Part shown: positions 47,167 through 58,689 of the stretch, one piece after another
Position numbering within the stretch: the first letter of the stretch is position 1
Layout: the number at the start of each line of letters is the position of its first letter
Assembly (NCBI GenBank): GCA_949128115.1
Contig: OX421964.1
Span: forward strand, 50,260,601 to 50,324,600
Source: Anaspis maculata
Lineage: Eukaryota; Arthropoda; Insecta; Coleoptera; Scraptiidae
Length of the DNA: 64,000 bases
Reading direction: 5' to 3'
The notes under the pieces: generated by a model
The model's database searches: none
What the model was told of the DNA's origin: nothing
The model's input: the letters and a program-made list of their open reading frames with translations, nothing else
Position numbers and translations under genes: made by a program

Positions 47167-47372
47167 GCCCGTCCACAATGATGTTAATGTTAACGTAATG
47201 TTATCGGCAATGGTAATGTTAGCATTCCAAAGCAACGAGTTTCAATGGGTAATGCTTGCCATTGCCACTAACATGATCGTGAACGTCACCATTTGAAACT
47301 CATTGCTTTAAATGCTAACATTACCATTGCCGGATAACATTACGTTAACATTAACATCATTGTGGATGACCT
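47167..47372. mobile_element. 206-bp palindromic MITE inside the LINE
   Basis: Arms of about 55 bp, CCACAATGATGTTAATGTTA onward and its mirror ending CATCATTGTGG, match except for one extra base. The repeat continues more loosely inwards. It is bordered by ATA on both sides (47164-47166 and 47373-47375). If the element and one ATA are removed, the LINE frame reads through (KEII then RNEVWIEE), so the ends are well defined. TAACGTTAATGT-type words make it unusually rich in short GTTAAC palindromes. Confidence 0.85.
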
Positions 47373-48657
47373 ATAAGAAACGAGGTGTGGATTGAAGAAA
47401 CCTTCCCAAGGGAAGTGGTGGAGAAGAGAAGAAAATTGGTTAAACATATGAAAGAGCAGAGAGAAAAAGGGGAACGAAGGCATAAAATATCAGATACAAT
47501 AAGCTGATTATAGATGGGAAATCATACACAATAGCGGATATGGAAGAGAAAAAGACATGGATTGCCGCACAGCTCGAAACACCTGGACAGGCAAAAGGCT
47601 TTAAAAGAACGTTTAGTCAGAGATCCACAGAAGAAGAGATGGAAGACGAAGGGGAAGAGAAGCAAAATGCTGCAAGAAGGAGCAAAATCCGAGAAAACTA
47701 AATAGTAAGAGAAACAGGAATGAACATATCACGAAAGAGGCTACTAATTGGGACAAGAATTGTAGGAAATACCACGGATTTAACTTATTGCACGACGAAC
47801 AGACAAGCTGTTAAACACAGACGGATACTGTGTTTAACAGAGTGGGGATGAATGAATGTAGGAAAAAACTCGAAGATTGCATAAGAGATGATCAAGTGGA
47901 AGAGGTAATAATCGGAGGAGATGTTAACGTGAGAATAGCAGGCGAGGGTAGATGTATAAACGAAGGGGAGGAACAGGAAGGCGGAAAATCAAAAGATAAG
48001 GTAATAAACAAGGAAGGAGCGATATTTTTGGAAATGGTGGAGGAAAGAGCATGGCAAATTTTGAACGGAAATATGGAGGGCGATGTAAATGGAGAACATA
48101 CGTATATTGTAGTGGGTGGTGAATTGGTGATTCTTCGTGATTCTCGGTGGAAAGCTTCAAAGTGGAAGATAGAGTGGAATCCGACCACCAGCCACTACAA
48201 GTTACGCCCAAGGGCTTGGGGGAAAAAGAAGACAGAGGTGAGGATTAGAACAAAAACAATTGAAAAGTGGACAGAAAAAGATATAGAGAAATACAGAGAA
48301 AATTGAGGGAGCATCAAGCCGCAAGGGGGGCAGGTAGAACACAACTGGAAAGAGATAAAAACAACTATAGATCGAGCTGTTATAGGGGCAACTAGACAGA
48401 GAACAGAATGGAAAATCGGGAGAAATGCTTGATGGGATAGAGAATGCAGATTAAAGAAGAAGGAAGTGAAGAGACGATTGAGAGAATGGAAGAAAGGCAA
48501 CATAGATAAAGCTTCTTACCTACAAGAACTAAAATTGTACCGACAGAAATGTGAAAAAAAAAGCAGAAAACAGAGAAAAGTGACAGAGGAGTTGGCAAAC
48601 ATCAGGACGGAGACAAAAGCATGGAAATTCATAAACAGAGAGCGGAAAATTAATAAA

Positions 48658-50604
48658 TAGTATGGGGGCATCGGTCGTGCCGTGTGCAGCTTCGTGAAGA
48701 TATATAAAGTTATGTCTGAATCGATTCCTGTGGGATCAAGGACTATGAAAAATTATGGTGGAATATTGGCATTTACTGCAGGCAAATATGGTGGAGGCGC
48801 CAAAATGGACTTCATCTGGTAATAAAAAACTGGCTGTAGCTCGTTTGTTCTTTAACGGATTTCAACATCTGACACGTCATTTTGTAGACAAAAAAATTCT
48901 CTTTTCATTTCATACTTGAATTTACAAACGTCATTCCGTGAAACTGTCAAAATTGTCTTTATAAGATATGCTAAATTCCACCATTTTTTGAAGGTTATCC
49001 GATATTTTTGAATCCTGGCGGTCTCATAGATCTCAAGGTGCTTTTTCCGTATTTCTACTTTTCCACTTTGTATCTTTGCCGTTTTTGCCGCCATATTGAA
49101 AAGATGGCGCCCAAAAAACAGTTTTTTGTCAATATCTTAAATTCAACTGACTCGAGATTGAAACGTGTATATGCGGAGGAAAGCCCATTCAAATCTCTAC
49201 AATTTGACGTATCAGTCATTTATGTGCGATTTACGGTTCTTGAGTTAGAGCTTTCAGAACTTCCGGAAGCATCAACTTTCGGCATTCAATCAGCATGTTA
49301 AATTGATACCACCGTCATGTAGTAAGCAAATTAACCATAAATAGCTCTTGGCCACTAACCATGGATGATCAAAATTTAGAAAATCGATCATGGTGATGTT
49401 ATCTGTTTACCTAATTACAGGGTGAACAGTGGAAGTTAACTGACTTTAGAAAGAAATAAAGGTAATGTAGCATTTGAAGGATGTCAAATACATTCGAAAC
49501 TCATTATTATGATAAAATTTGGGGTCATCATTCAGAATATCCACTTTTCCACTTTGTATCTCTGCTGTTCTGGCCATAATTTTGGAAAGATGGCGTCCAA
49601 AAAAACATATTTTCGGAAATTTTCTGGAAATTTCGTAATAACATTTCAGGAGTCATATCAAAAGTGAAGGTCTATTGAATTCTCTAAAATTTGACATCTG
49701 AATCACTCATGTGCGACTTACGGTTCTCAAGTTATACCTTTTCAAAGTAAAACATCTTTGAAAAACATTGTACATAATAAAGGTAGATATATAACAATTA
49801 TATTTCAAAGTCAATTTTCCCTTAGAGTTCACCCTGTAATTGCATAACAACCGTTACCATGATTGATTTTCTGGATATTAATGGTCTGTGGTTGACAACT
49901 TATCATTATTTATGGTCAATTTGACTGCCACGTGGAGCTAAGATCAACTAGATATGCTGATTGGATGGCAAAAGTTGATGCTTCAGGGAGTTCTAGAAGC
50001 CATAACCCAAGAACTGGGAGTAGCACGTACACAAGTAAGGTGTCAAATTGTAGATAATTGAATAAGCTTCTATTTGCGTACAAACGCTTCCACCTCACAT
50101 CGACTGAAATGAAGATATTGAAAAAAAACTGTTTTTTGGGCGCCATCTTTTCAATATGGCGGCCAAGACGGCAAATATACGAAGTGGACAAGTGGAAATT
50201 CGGAAAGGGCACCTCAAGGTCTACAATACTGTCAAGTTTCAAAAATATCAGATTACCTTCAAAAAAGGCCGGAATTTAGCATATCTTATAAAGACAATTT
50301 TGACAGTTTCCCAAAATGACGTTTGTAAATTTAGGTATGAAATGGGAAGAGAATTTTTTTGTCTACAAAATGACGTTCCAGATGTTGAAATCCGTAGGAA
50401 AAACAAACGAGCTACAGCCAGTTTCTTATTACCAGATGAAGCCCATTTTGGCGCCTCCACCATATTTGCCTGCAGCAAATGTCAATATTCCACCATACTT
50501 TTTCTTGGTCCTTGATCGCCCAGGAGTCGATTTGGACATATCTCTATATATCTTCACGAAGTCGCACACGGCCAAGCCTGTTTTGACCCTATGCCCCCAG
50601 ACTA
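48658..50604. mobile_element. 1.95-kb foldback element inside the LINE, TAGT ends
   Basis: The left end TAGTATGGGGGCAT and, on the other strand, the right end TAGTCTGGGGGCAT are inverted. Arms of about 640 bp (48658-49300 and 49950-50604) share CTTCGTGAAGATATATA, TGGTGGAGGCGCCAAAATGG, TACAAACGTCATT and CAATATGGCGGCCAAGACGG-type blocks. TAAA borders both sides (48654-48657 and 50605-50608). Removing the element plus one TAAA restores the LINE frame exactly (INK continues as TKISEEIRPEEW). The arms give short open frames (for example 50156-50515) that are by-products; no transposase is present. Confidence 0.88.
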
Positions 50605-51870
50605 TAAAACCAAAATCAGTGAAGAAATAAGACCGGAAGAGTGGAAAAATATTTCATGAAACTACTCGGAGGAACAGAAGAACATAATCAACAATGCCGT
50701 CCTCACGTCGAACAGGAAGAGAATATAACAGCGAAAGAAATAACGAAAGAGGAGGTGAGAGCACAGAAAGCAAGACTGAAAAAAAGAAAAGCAGCAGGTC
50801 CCGATGAAATTAGGAATGAAGCGTGGATCTACGCAGCAGAAGAAATGATAAGTGTCTTGATGAGCTTGTATAACAAAATATGGAACGAGGGAACGATACC
50901 GAGGATATGGAGGGAAAGAATAATATGCGTAATCTACAAAAAAATGAGACCAAAAGAAAGTAGAAAACTTTAGGGGAATAACATTTCTAAATACAGCTTA
51001 TAAGATCTACGCTATGATCATAGAACAAAGATTTAAGGAAGAAATTGAAAACAAAAAATTACTACCAGACGTTCAAGCAGGATATAGAAGAAACAGAAGC
51101 ACAATAGACAATCTGTATGTTTTAAACTACATTAACGAAAAAGAAATGGCCAGAGCGGGAGAAAAGGTGTTATGATTTTTTGTGGACCTGAAGGTGACAT
51201 TCGACAGCATAAACAGAACGAAATTGTGGCAAGAGATGAGAAGGATGGAAGTAGAAGAACAACTTGTAAGAGGAATAGAGGAAATCTATCAGGAAACTAT
51301 AAATACTCTCAAAATATGGGAAGAAGTCACGGAAGCATTTTGGATCATCAAAGGACTCAGACGAGGCTGCCCGATGAGTCCAACTGTATTTTCCTTATAC
51401 ATAGCCAGACTAGAAGAGATAATGAAAAAGGTCAAGACGGTGGAATCGTACAGTGGGAAAGAAGAAGATTTTGACCATGGCATTTGCAGATGATATAGTC
51501 CTTCTGGCAAAAAATGAAAATGAGATGAAGATGATGATGAAGCGATTTGTAGAATATCCAGACAAAAGAGAACTGATATTGAACACAGGCAAATCTAAGA
51601 TTATGATTTTCAAGAGGGGAAGAGGAAATGGAAAGAAGGAAGAATGGAAATGTTTGATCACATAATAAAAAGCATAATGTCGTATGGAGCGGAAATCTGG
51701 GGATGGACAGAACATGACAAAGTGGAAAGAATACAGAATACAGCTTCAATACATGAAGTGGATACTTGGGCTTGACAGAAATACTTCATCGTATATCGTG
51801 TTAGAGGAAACCAAAAGAGACGCATGATGAGAGTAGGAATGGGAAAGCGAGCAATGAAATTCGAAGAAAT

Positions 51871-53697
51871 TCTTCAATCTTTTTCTCAATTTCCAACTTT
51901 CCACCCGAAGGGACGTTTCAAAATGAAACTTCCATTCGTTCTTTGCTAGCTGTCGGGGAAGTTTTGGGGTGACACAACCCATTTTTTAGTAGGTAGCACT
52001 GCAACAAATCGAAAAAACAGTACACTTATAAGAGAACTAGCTTGGAAAGCTGAAAAGAAAATGAAATCAGAAGTGGGGCACTCCCACGAAACTGGCACTC
52101 CATACAAAAAAAATCTGTGTTTTTGTTACAGTACAAAAATGGAACACCTGTATAGTTGAAAATAATTTCATGAGATAGAACTTCTTGAATTATTAATTTT
52201 ATGTTTTACGCATCTTTCTCTATCTCATAAGTGAAGGGCGCTAGGGAAGCCCGACGCACTGTTGCAGGACCCTGTTATAGAGCAAACGTGTCGGATGTAA
52301 AAAATAAGACGTTAACTTTTTTATAGACCGTTGGCGTTGGTAAAACTCATTGCCCTACCCTAATGAAATGATAAAAACGCTGAATAATGGTCAGTTTCTC
52401 CTAATCCTAATTTATGTTTTTTAATTTAAATTAACGCGCTAATACAAAGCCGCTCCGGCACGATGCTATCAACACTGGACATCATCGGACTGTTGTTTTT
52501 AATTCGGTTTTTAATCGTTACGTATCTCGGCCATCTATCAATATACATTTATGTATTATAATGCTACATTTTCGTTTGATGCACTGAAATGCACAAACAC
52601 CAGACACCTGTACTAAAAGAGCCTTTCTTTGAATTGAGCGGTAACATACAGATGGCCAAGTTAAACGTGGCCCCGCCTGAAATGTCGTTTCGAATCATTA
52701 TTGATGTACTTATCATCTCAACGTATTAATAACATAATATTTTTAATTGCATTTTATGGTCTTTTGTGCACGATGGCGTGCGGCGTATCTCCCTTAATTG
52801 TTATAATCCGGTAAAATACAGTTCCGTAAATGAGCTGCTGAATTAATTGGATCTGATGTCGGGAAGCAAAAAGAGGTCTGGAAATGTTGGCAAGTTTCTT
52901 CTCTAAACGCAAATAACAAGCGGCGCACGGAGCTGCTGAAGTGGAGAACCTATAGACATCAACAAGTGAGTTAATTAACACTTTTGTAAAACAAATTGAG
53001 TTCAATTATGTTACACCAGCGAGATTTACTCGATTTTAAACAAAAGGTAAAAGTGGTGAGTTTCGCTCGATGGCCATCATATGACTTGGTGGAAGGCATG
53101 ACACCGGGCATATGGGTCTCACCACTACCACATATAAATTTTGAGGAATATTATAGTTGCAGCATAGTTGCAGCACTTTTATTCACGTAGGGATGGATAT
53201 CATGTACTATTTAGCATTTTTATCAATTATCATAATGTTAACACTGGTGTTATGAACATGTAACAGAGGTACGGATTCGAGATATGGATCAGGAATTTTA
53301 AACGTTCACCCACAACCCACGCAGTTTTTTATGTATGCAAAATTGTGCATACAGACGATAACAATAGCCAGAGGCCAGAGCCACTTTCCGGAAAAAAATC
53401 TTGCGTCCTACCTGAGTCGAGATCAGGAGAAAAAGATGCAATGATTCAGATATTTGGAATACTTAGAACAAAAATTTCGATAACCTTATATGGAAATATG
53501 GAAAAAATCACCTTCTACATCATTCATTCATTCATTACATGCAAAGTGGTGGGTAGGATATCATTTTTATCTTTTCAGATTTTTATCGCGCCTGATAAAA
53601 CACCGAAGGTTATAATGCTACACATCAGAATAAAAATATAACAGTACTGGGGACACCTCCACTATTGATAGCGAGTTTCAAAACATAATTTTAAAAA
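51871..53697. other. Noncoding DNA upstream of the GST gene
   Basis: The first 200 bp may still belong to the LINE 3' flank. From about 52200 to 53690 the sequence is largely non-repetitive, with ordinary short frames of 64-98 codons that I do not recognise. The GST promoter and any 5' untranslated exon would lie in the last part, but no TATA box or initiator can be named with confidence. Confidence 0.35.
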
Positions 53698-54622
53698 ATG
53701 TCTCCCACCTTATACATGTCGTATAGCCTCCCTAGTACCAGAGCTATATTGATGACAGCTAAACTACTCAACATAGACCTCAATCTCAAAGAACTGGAGC
53801 CACATTATGGAGACACTACAACGTCAGAGTTCCTCAAAGTAAGTGGAACGTTTTGCTTTCAAATTTTCTAATAAATTCTTTTGAGTATTAGTATTGTAAC
53901 ATCTATACTGGTATTCATAACAACGGAGCGCTCCTGGAGGGAATTCACGTAATTGGTCAAAATTCAATTTTCAATTAATTGCGTGAATCTGCCCCGAGAG
54001 CGCTCCGTTGTAATGTAATAAAATATGAAGACAATCTTTGTATACAAATCATTTAAACTGATTGAATAGATGAACCCACAACACACACTACCGACTTTAG
54101 ATGACGACGGTTTTTACCTATGGGAGAGCCACGCCATACTGCCGTATCTGGTTGGAAAATACGGAAAAGACGAAGCTTTGTATCCAAAAGACTTGCAAAA
54201 ACGTGCTGTTATTGACCAAAGAATGCACTTTGCCAACAGCATTTTGGGCGTTCGCTTCTGGGCAGTAATTGTATTTTTCGGAACGCAGTAGCTTCAACTG
54301 CCGCATCTGAACTTGAATTTTCCAGATGAAGATTGTCAAAAAGCAAGAACCAGAGGCGGCCGACATGAAGAAGCTTGAAGGAGCGTTCGGATTTTTGGAG
54401 GCGTTTTTGGAAAAAGGCGAGTATCTGGGCGGGAACGCCTTAACAATCGCGGACTTTTCGAATATCATCTTTGTCAGTCTTGCAATATTGGCTAACCTGG
54501 TGGATGTTCAAAAGTACCCGAAAGTTGCCGCATGGGTGAGCAGGCTGGAAGCGTTGCCTTGCTACAGCATCAACAGAGATGGATTGGAAATGAGCAAGCA
54601 GCGCTATTTGTATAAGAAGTGA
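53698..54622 (+). CDS. Glutathione S-transferase, delta/epsilon-like, three exons
   Basis: The product is a cytosolic enzyme that conjugates reduced glutathione to electrophiles (detoxification of plant compounds, insecticides and lipid peroxides). Exon 1, 53698-53838, starts [20 protein letters not shown]. Exon 2, 54070-54264, has [13 protein letters not shown] (cis-Pro about residue 55) and LWESHAI (glutathione-binding Glu-Ser, 66-67). Exon 3, 54326-54622, has [20 protein letters not shown] and the C-terminal N-capping box LTIADF (about 152-155). Introns of 231 and 61 bp use GTAAGT...AG and GTAATT...AG, both in phase 0. The total is about 210 residues, normal for the class. A GTATTT six bases downstream is an alternative exon 2 donor and would add two residues. 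The catalytic Ser normally sits four residues before the conserved Arg; here that place is Leu (SLPSTR), with Ser one and three places away on either side. The linker between the two domains is about three residues shorter than in close relatives. No stops or frameshifts are seen. The only gene of the window that looks functional. Confidence 0.9.
53839..54069 (+). other. GST intron 1
   Basis: GTAAGT donor at 53839, AG acceptor at 54068-54069, phase 0, 231 bp. A short inverted repeat around AACGGAGCGCTC (about 53922) and GAGCGCTCCGTT (about 54000) lies inside; it may be a small hairpin element. Confidence 0.8.
54265..54325 (+). other. GST intron 2
   Basis: GTAATT donor at 54265 and TTTTCCAG acceptor ending 54325, 61 bp, phase 0. 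Reading through it meets a stop at 54289-54291, so it must be spliced for the frame to reach exon 3. Confidence 0.75.
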
Positions 54623-54691
54623 ACACCTATCTATAGTGTAAATTAAGCTTGACACTGGATGTGATGAGTTATTCTTGAAAAATTCAACGCA

Positions 54692-54703
54692 AATAAAAAT
54701 AAA
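54692..54703 (+). terminator. Polyadenylation signals of the GST gene
   Basis: Two adjacent AATAAA hexamers (54692-54697 and 54698-54703) lie about 70 bp after the GST stop codon, giving a short 3' untranslated region. Confidence 0.7.
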
Positions 54704-54897
54704 TGTAAAAATCATCTGGAAAGATCTAAAATCGATCATTTTACCAGTTCGTATAGTACGTTCAACCCTACGTGATTCTAGTGATCTAGTCGGCTGGGAG
54801 ATTTTGCTTCCAAGTTTTCAAATCTGAAATTTGAAAAGTCCCCAGAACTTGGCAGTTGGTTGCACTGATGTTCGAGAACTCAAGTTTCACGGTGTCA

Positions 54898-55020
54898 TAA
54901 TTTAATAAATTAACTAAACCAAGAAGCTTGTTTTCGAGGCGAAAATCCGTCCCCGGCGGGGATCGGACCCGCGACCTTTGGAGTGGTAGTCGACCGCGCT
55001 GACCACCACACCACAAGATT
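54898..55020 (-). repeat. tRNA-derived SINE-like unit
   Basis: On the minus strand, from 55020, the sequence GTGGTGTGGTGGTCAGCGCG provides an A-box-like TGGTCAGCGCGG. GGTCGCGGGTCCGATCCCCG provides a B-box-like GGTCCGATCC, at tRNA-gene spacing. After the tRNA-like part come GGGGACGGATTTTCG and an AT-rich tail (CTTGGTTTAGTTAATTTATT). The acceptor stem cannot be closed properly, so it is a tRNA-derived promoter head and not a working tRNA gene. Confidence 0.6.
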
Positions 55021-55024
55021 CTCA

Positions 55025-55907
55025 AGCATTAATCACATTAAGCATTAACATCTTCAATATCGTTATCACCCGAGCTTCCACCCATATGAAGGTCAACCGT
55101 GTTCACATCATAGTTTTCATGCTACCATAACCGAAAATGACAATATTCGCTCGACGTCCTGCACTGTAATATTCAGAAAAAGATCGAGAGCGGCAAAGTA
55201 GAAAATACACGTAAAAAATAAACTTACCTTGCAAAATCATTCACAATTCAAGAGAGACCACGTTTCCAATGTTATAGCTTGAAATTTTCGATTTTAAATC
55301 AGTTAAAATTATAAATAACCACTTTTGAAATTGACATTTTAAAGTCATTTTTCTAATAGCTGTTGGTACAATTGCAGAATGATTTTTGACGTTGTGTGGT
55401 GCGAACATTTGAAAGTGATCAATTTAAGCCATTTTCTGTGTTTCGTCCTTACACAAGACACTAGAGCTCGGCGATCTCGGTATTTTTTTGGTAGAACCCT
55501 TCTAATTGGGAAGGGGGAGGGCGGATTCAAGCAAGAAAATTCAAACATAGGACGCAATTATCCATAACGACATTTAACATAAGAAAATCTGTATCTAGCA
55601 GGTATATGCCTATGCCTCGTGCCTTGGTGATGGATGGCAGAAGTACCAACTTGTTTATTCCAATGATTATTTTGATACGATTTTAATTGTTTGTAATTTT
55701 ATGAAAAGCAGTACGAAAAACGATGTATGCTACCTACTCACGCTGAAAATGGCATAGCATATAACTCTCTTACATGCAGCTCTCGGCCTAGGGCCTCCAG
55801 CTGCATTCACGTTCGTTATGCTATGCCCGGTTTTCGGCGCTAGTAACATAAAATACTATTTCGATACGAGTTGGTTGTTACATGATTGGTTTTCACACAC
55901 GAAGCCG
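55025..55907. other. Interior of the 3.9-kb TIR element, no gene
   Basis: Unique-looking AT-rich sequence. It contains a TGGCATAGCATATAACTC and GTTATGCTATGCCCGG pair (about 55750 and 55818), a small inverted repeat. No coding frame is recognised. Confidence 0.35.
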
Positions 55908-56973
55908 AAAGGACCCCGCACGATTCTTATGGAAAATGGCTCCCGGTTAAATTCTCTGAATTTTTGATATGTTGTAGCTCATGAAATACTAATCAAATAC
56001 CGGGAACCCCAAGCTCAAATAATGGACAGTTTTTTACCCACAGGGGGTTGAAGTTGGAGGTTTTGACGGCCTCAAAATGATATTATGACGTTAATGAAAG
56101 CTCTTTATTTGGTTTCTCTTCGAGTTGTGTTTCACGCTAAATGTATTTATTTGACAGAAAAATATCAACCCCCTCCTCCACCCCCAACTCCTATCTACCA
56201 TCATAAAATTCGAGATTACTCCCAAAAGCCATGTGGATGGCTTCTGTAATTTAAATTATGAATTTTGACATAAAAATTATTTTTCACCCCTAATGTTGGG
56301 GTGCCGATTTTCCAATTTTTCTCGGTTAATTTGGCTGAATTTTTGATATTGTGTACCTCTAATTTTGCTGAACAAAACTTATTCCTATGAACGGTTTTTG
56401 TTCTGCAGGGGACTGAAGTTCAATATTTATGCTCTCAAATCTTCAACTTCAGTCCCCTGTAGAACAAAAACTGTCCATAGGAATAAGTTTTGGCATTGGA
56501 ACTTTTTGTTCAGCAGAATTAGAAGAACACAATACCAAAAATTCAGCCAAATTAACCGAGGAAAATTGGAAAATCGGCACCCCAACATTAGGGGTGGAAA
56601 ATAATTTTCATGTCAAAATTCATAATTTAAATCACAGAAGCATCTGCATGGCTTTTGAGAGTAATCTCGAATTTTGTAATGGTAGATAGGGGATGGGGGT
56701 GGAGGACGGGGGTTGAAATTTTTCTGTCAAATAAATACATTTAGCATGGAACACAACTTGAAGAGAAACCAAATAGAAAGCTTTTATTTACGTCAGAATA
56801 TCATTTTTAAGTCGTCAAAACCTCCAACTTCAACCCCCTGTGGGTAAAAAACTGTCCATTATTTGAGTTTGGGGTTCACGGTATTTGATTAGTATCTCAT
56901 GAGCTACAATATATCAAAAATTCAGAGAATTTAACCGGGAGCCATTTTCCATAAGAATCGTGCGGGGTCCTTT
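55908..56973. mobile_element. Full-palindrome element, AAAGGACCCCGCACGATTC ends (copy 2)
   Basis: The element is 1066 bp. The left AAAGGACCCCGCACGATTCT is mirrored at the right end, and the two halves stay inverted throughout: TAATGGACAGTTTTTTACCC, AGGGGGTTGAAGTTGGAGG, AATATCAACCCC and TTTCACCCCTAATGTTGGGG. The centre is near 56440, at TCTTCAACTTCAGTCCCCTG. It shares ends and block order with the 766-bp copy at 15130-15895 but is longer and clearly diverged from it. Confidence 0.85.
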
Positions 56974-57166
56974 GCAGGACGAGGGAGCAGCCCGAGTTCT
57001 GCAAGAGGCTGAGTGTCGGAGAATATCTTGTATTAACAAGCCACGAGTGTTGTACAACATTTTACGTGTTTTTTCAATTGTAAGTTGTAGAAATTTTGTA
57101 GCTTTTGAGGTTATTTTGACAAGTTTCAAATTAAGTACATAAACTGTAAAATCCAAATACAACTTA

Positions 57167-58372
57167 TACAGGGTGATTCACCACCAAATGGACATAGCTT
57201 AAGGGTATATAGGTCCAGTTTTTCCAGGCGAACCAGGATCTGGTTTTGAAATTTCTATAAAGTTGTTCGTTTTGAAGCTACAGGGTGATTCATGTATTTC
57301 GTAGAATTTTTTGACAAGCTGTATCTTCAGAACGACTCAATGGATTCGATTGAAATTCTGTGAGTTAATTCTTCCATTGATGGCTGACACATCGCCCTAT
57401 CAAACAGTCCAAAATTTCCATGGCCGGCTTTGAAAAAAAAACTTCGAAGCTTTTTTCAAAAAAAGACATTCTGTATGCATATTTTTCAAAATTCATTTCC
57501 ATATTCAGAAACCACATGAAACATGCTAATTCTATCGCAAAAAAATTGCTTGGCACCATTGAGCTGTCAATAAAATTTTGATGATCCTGAAAATTTTTGA
57601 AGTTAGGATCTTTTGTGAATTAATCATTCAAAATATTTGCAAATGATCTATTATGGCCTTGAATTTCAGCCGTTTCGTCTAAAAAACTGAAAAAAAAAAT
57701 TCATCAGAATTTGGAAAAAAAATTGTTACGTCCCTCAACTTCACTTCTATCCCACAATGAGCTGAAATTGAGCGACGTGACATAAATTTTTCGAAAATTT
57801 TGATGAAATTTTTTGTTGCTCCTAGTTGGGTACTGGAAAACGTTGAAAATTTTTTTTAATTTTTTTGACGAAACGGCTGAAATTTCAGGCCATAATAGAT
57901 CATCTTCAAATATTTCAAATTATCAATTTACAAAAAATCCTAACCTTGAAATTTTCAGGACTATCAAAATTTTATTGACAGCTCAATGGTGCCAAGCAAT
58001 GTTTTTTGCAATACTTATAGCATGTTTTATGTAGTTTCTGAATGTGAAAATAAATTTGAAAAAATATACATACAGAACGTCTTTTTCGAAAAAAACTGTG
58101 AAGTTTTTTTTATCAAGGCCGGCCCTGGAATTTTCGAACTGCTTGATTAGGCGATGTGTCAATTATCAATAGTAGAATTAACACAAAATTTCACTCGAAT
58201 CCATTGGATCGTTCTAAAGATATAGCTTATTAAAAAATCGACAAAATACATGAATCACCCTGTAACTTCAAAACAAACAGCGTTAGAAAATTTTCAAAGC
58301 CAGATCCTGGTTTGCCTGGAAAAACTGGACCTACCCTCAAGCTATGTCTATTTGGTGGTGAATCACCCTGTA
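57167..58372. mobile_element. 1.2-kb palindrome, TACAGGGTGATTCA ends in duplicate
   Basis: The arms are inverted over nearly the full length, starting TACAGGGTGATTCACCACCA and ending with its mirror. The terminal word TACAGGGTGATTCA occurs a second time inside each arm (57289-57302, and inverted at 58251-58264), so each side has two potential ends. TA (or TATA) borders both sides. No coding capacity is seen. ACAGGGTG ends of this kind are widespread in insect genomes; another stands at 62693. Confidence 0.8.
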
Positions 58373-58689
58373 TAGTCTTTACATCTTATGTATCAAGACA
58401 ACAAACACGTAAACTTAGTTTTATCATAGAACATCTTCGGAGCTTGGTCAAATCAACAATATAAGGAATTGATAATAAGAAAATCCCCTAAATGCCACTT
58501 CCCACCCGGGATTCCTTGAAAAGGTGACGTGAAAGGAACTTTTTTCCAAAAATTTTAATAACCTATCTTTATGGACTCAAGTCAGACGCACACTTGACAG
58601 TTGAACGTCAAGTCTACAGTGGAAAACTGTAAAATTTGCCCAGCCGACTCCGATCACGGTATAGGGCTGAACGTACTATGCTGGTGTTG

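Larger units (their letters stand above)
47040..51870 (+). pseudogene. LINE with endonuclease and reverse transcriptase, interrupted twice
   Basis: The remains of a non-LTR retrotransposon run left to right. A gag-like first part starts near the ATG at 47059 and includes LDTLGLRNEILTRKSKLKEI, then after an insertion VWIEETFPREVVEKRRKL. Next is an endonuclease portion with EVIIGGDVNVRIAG (the GDxN motif) and WQILNGNMEGD. A basic linker (48466-48657) follows. After a second insertion comes the RT: KKRKAAGPDEIRNEAW, AGYRRNRSTIDNLYVLNYI, FFVDLKVTFDSI (box A, catalytic Asp), RRGCPMSPTVFSLY (box B) and MAFADDIVLLAKN (box C, FADD). The post-RT part MSYGAEIWGWTEHDKVER comes last. The N-terminal half of the endonuclease (the WNxxG start) is missing and many single-base frameshifts occur, so it is dead. 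A 206-bp MITE (47167-47372) and a 1.95-kb foldback element (48658-50604) sit inside it. Confidence 0.88.
54752..58679. mobile_element. 3.9-kb TIR element, TATAGTACGTTCA ends
   Basis: The left end TATAGTACGTTCAACCCTA and, on the other strand, the right end CATAGTACGTTCAGCCCTA are inverted and continue through GTGAT and AGTCGGCTGGG. Its outer 120 bp on each side are homologous to the two ends of the 817-bp element at 559-1375, showing one family with a short and a long member. The long member has grown by insertions: a tRNA-like SINE (54898-55020) and two full palindromes (55908-56973 and 57167-58372). No transposase is present. Confidence 0.65.

Noticed and set aside
50156..50515. 119-codon plus-strand frame (and mirror 48852-49301 frames)
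   Set aside because: They lie in the arms of the 48658-50604 foldback element, and the mirror frames appear on both arms because of the inverted repeat.
54940..55020. A functional tRNA gene on the minus strand
   Set aside because: A- and B-box-like words are present, but the acceptor stem does not close, and the unit continues into a SINE-like tail.
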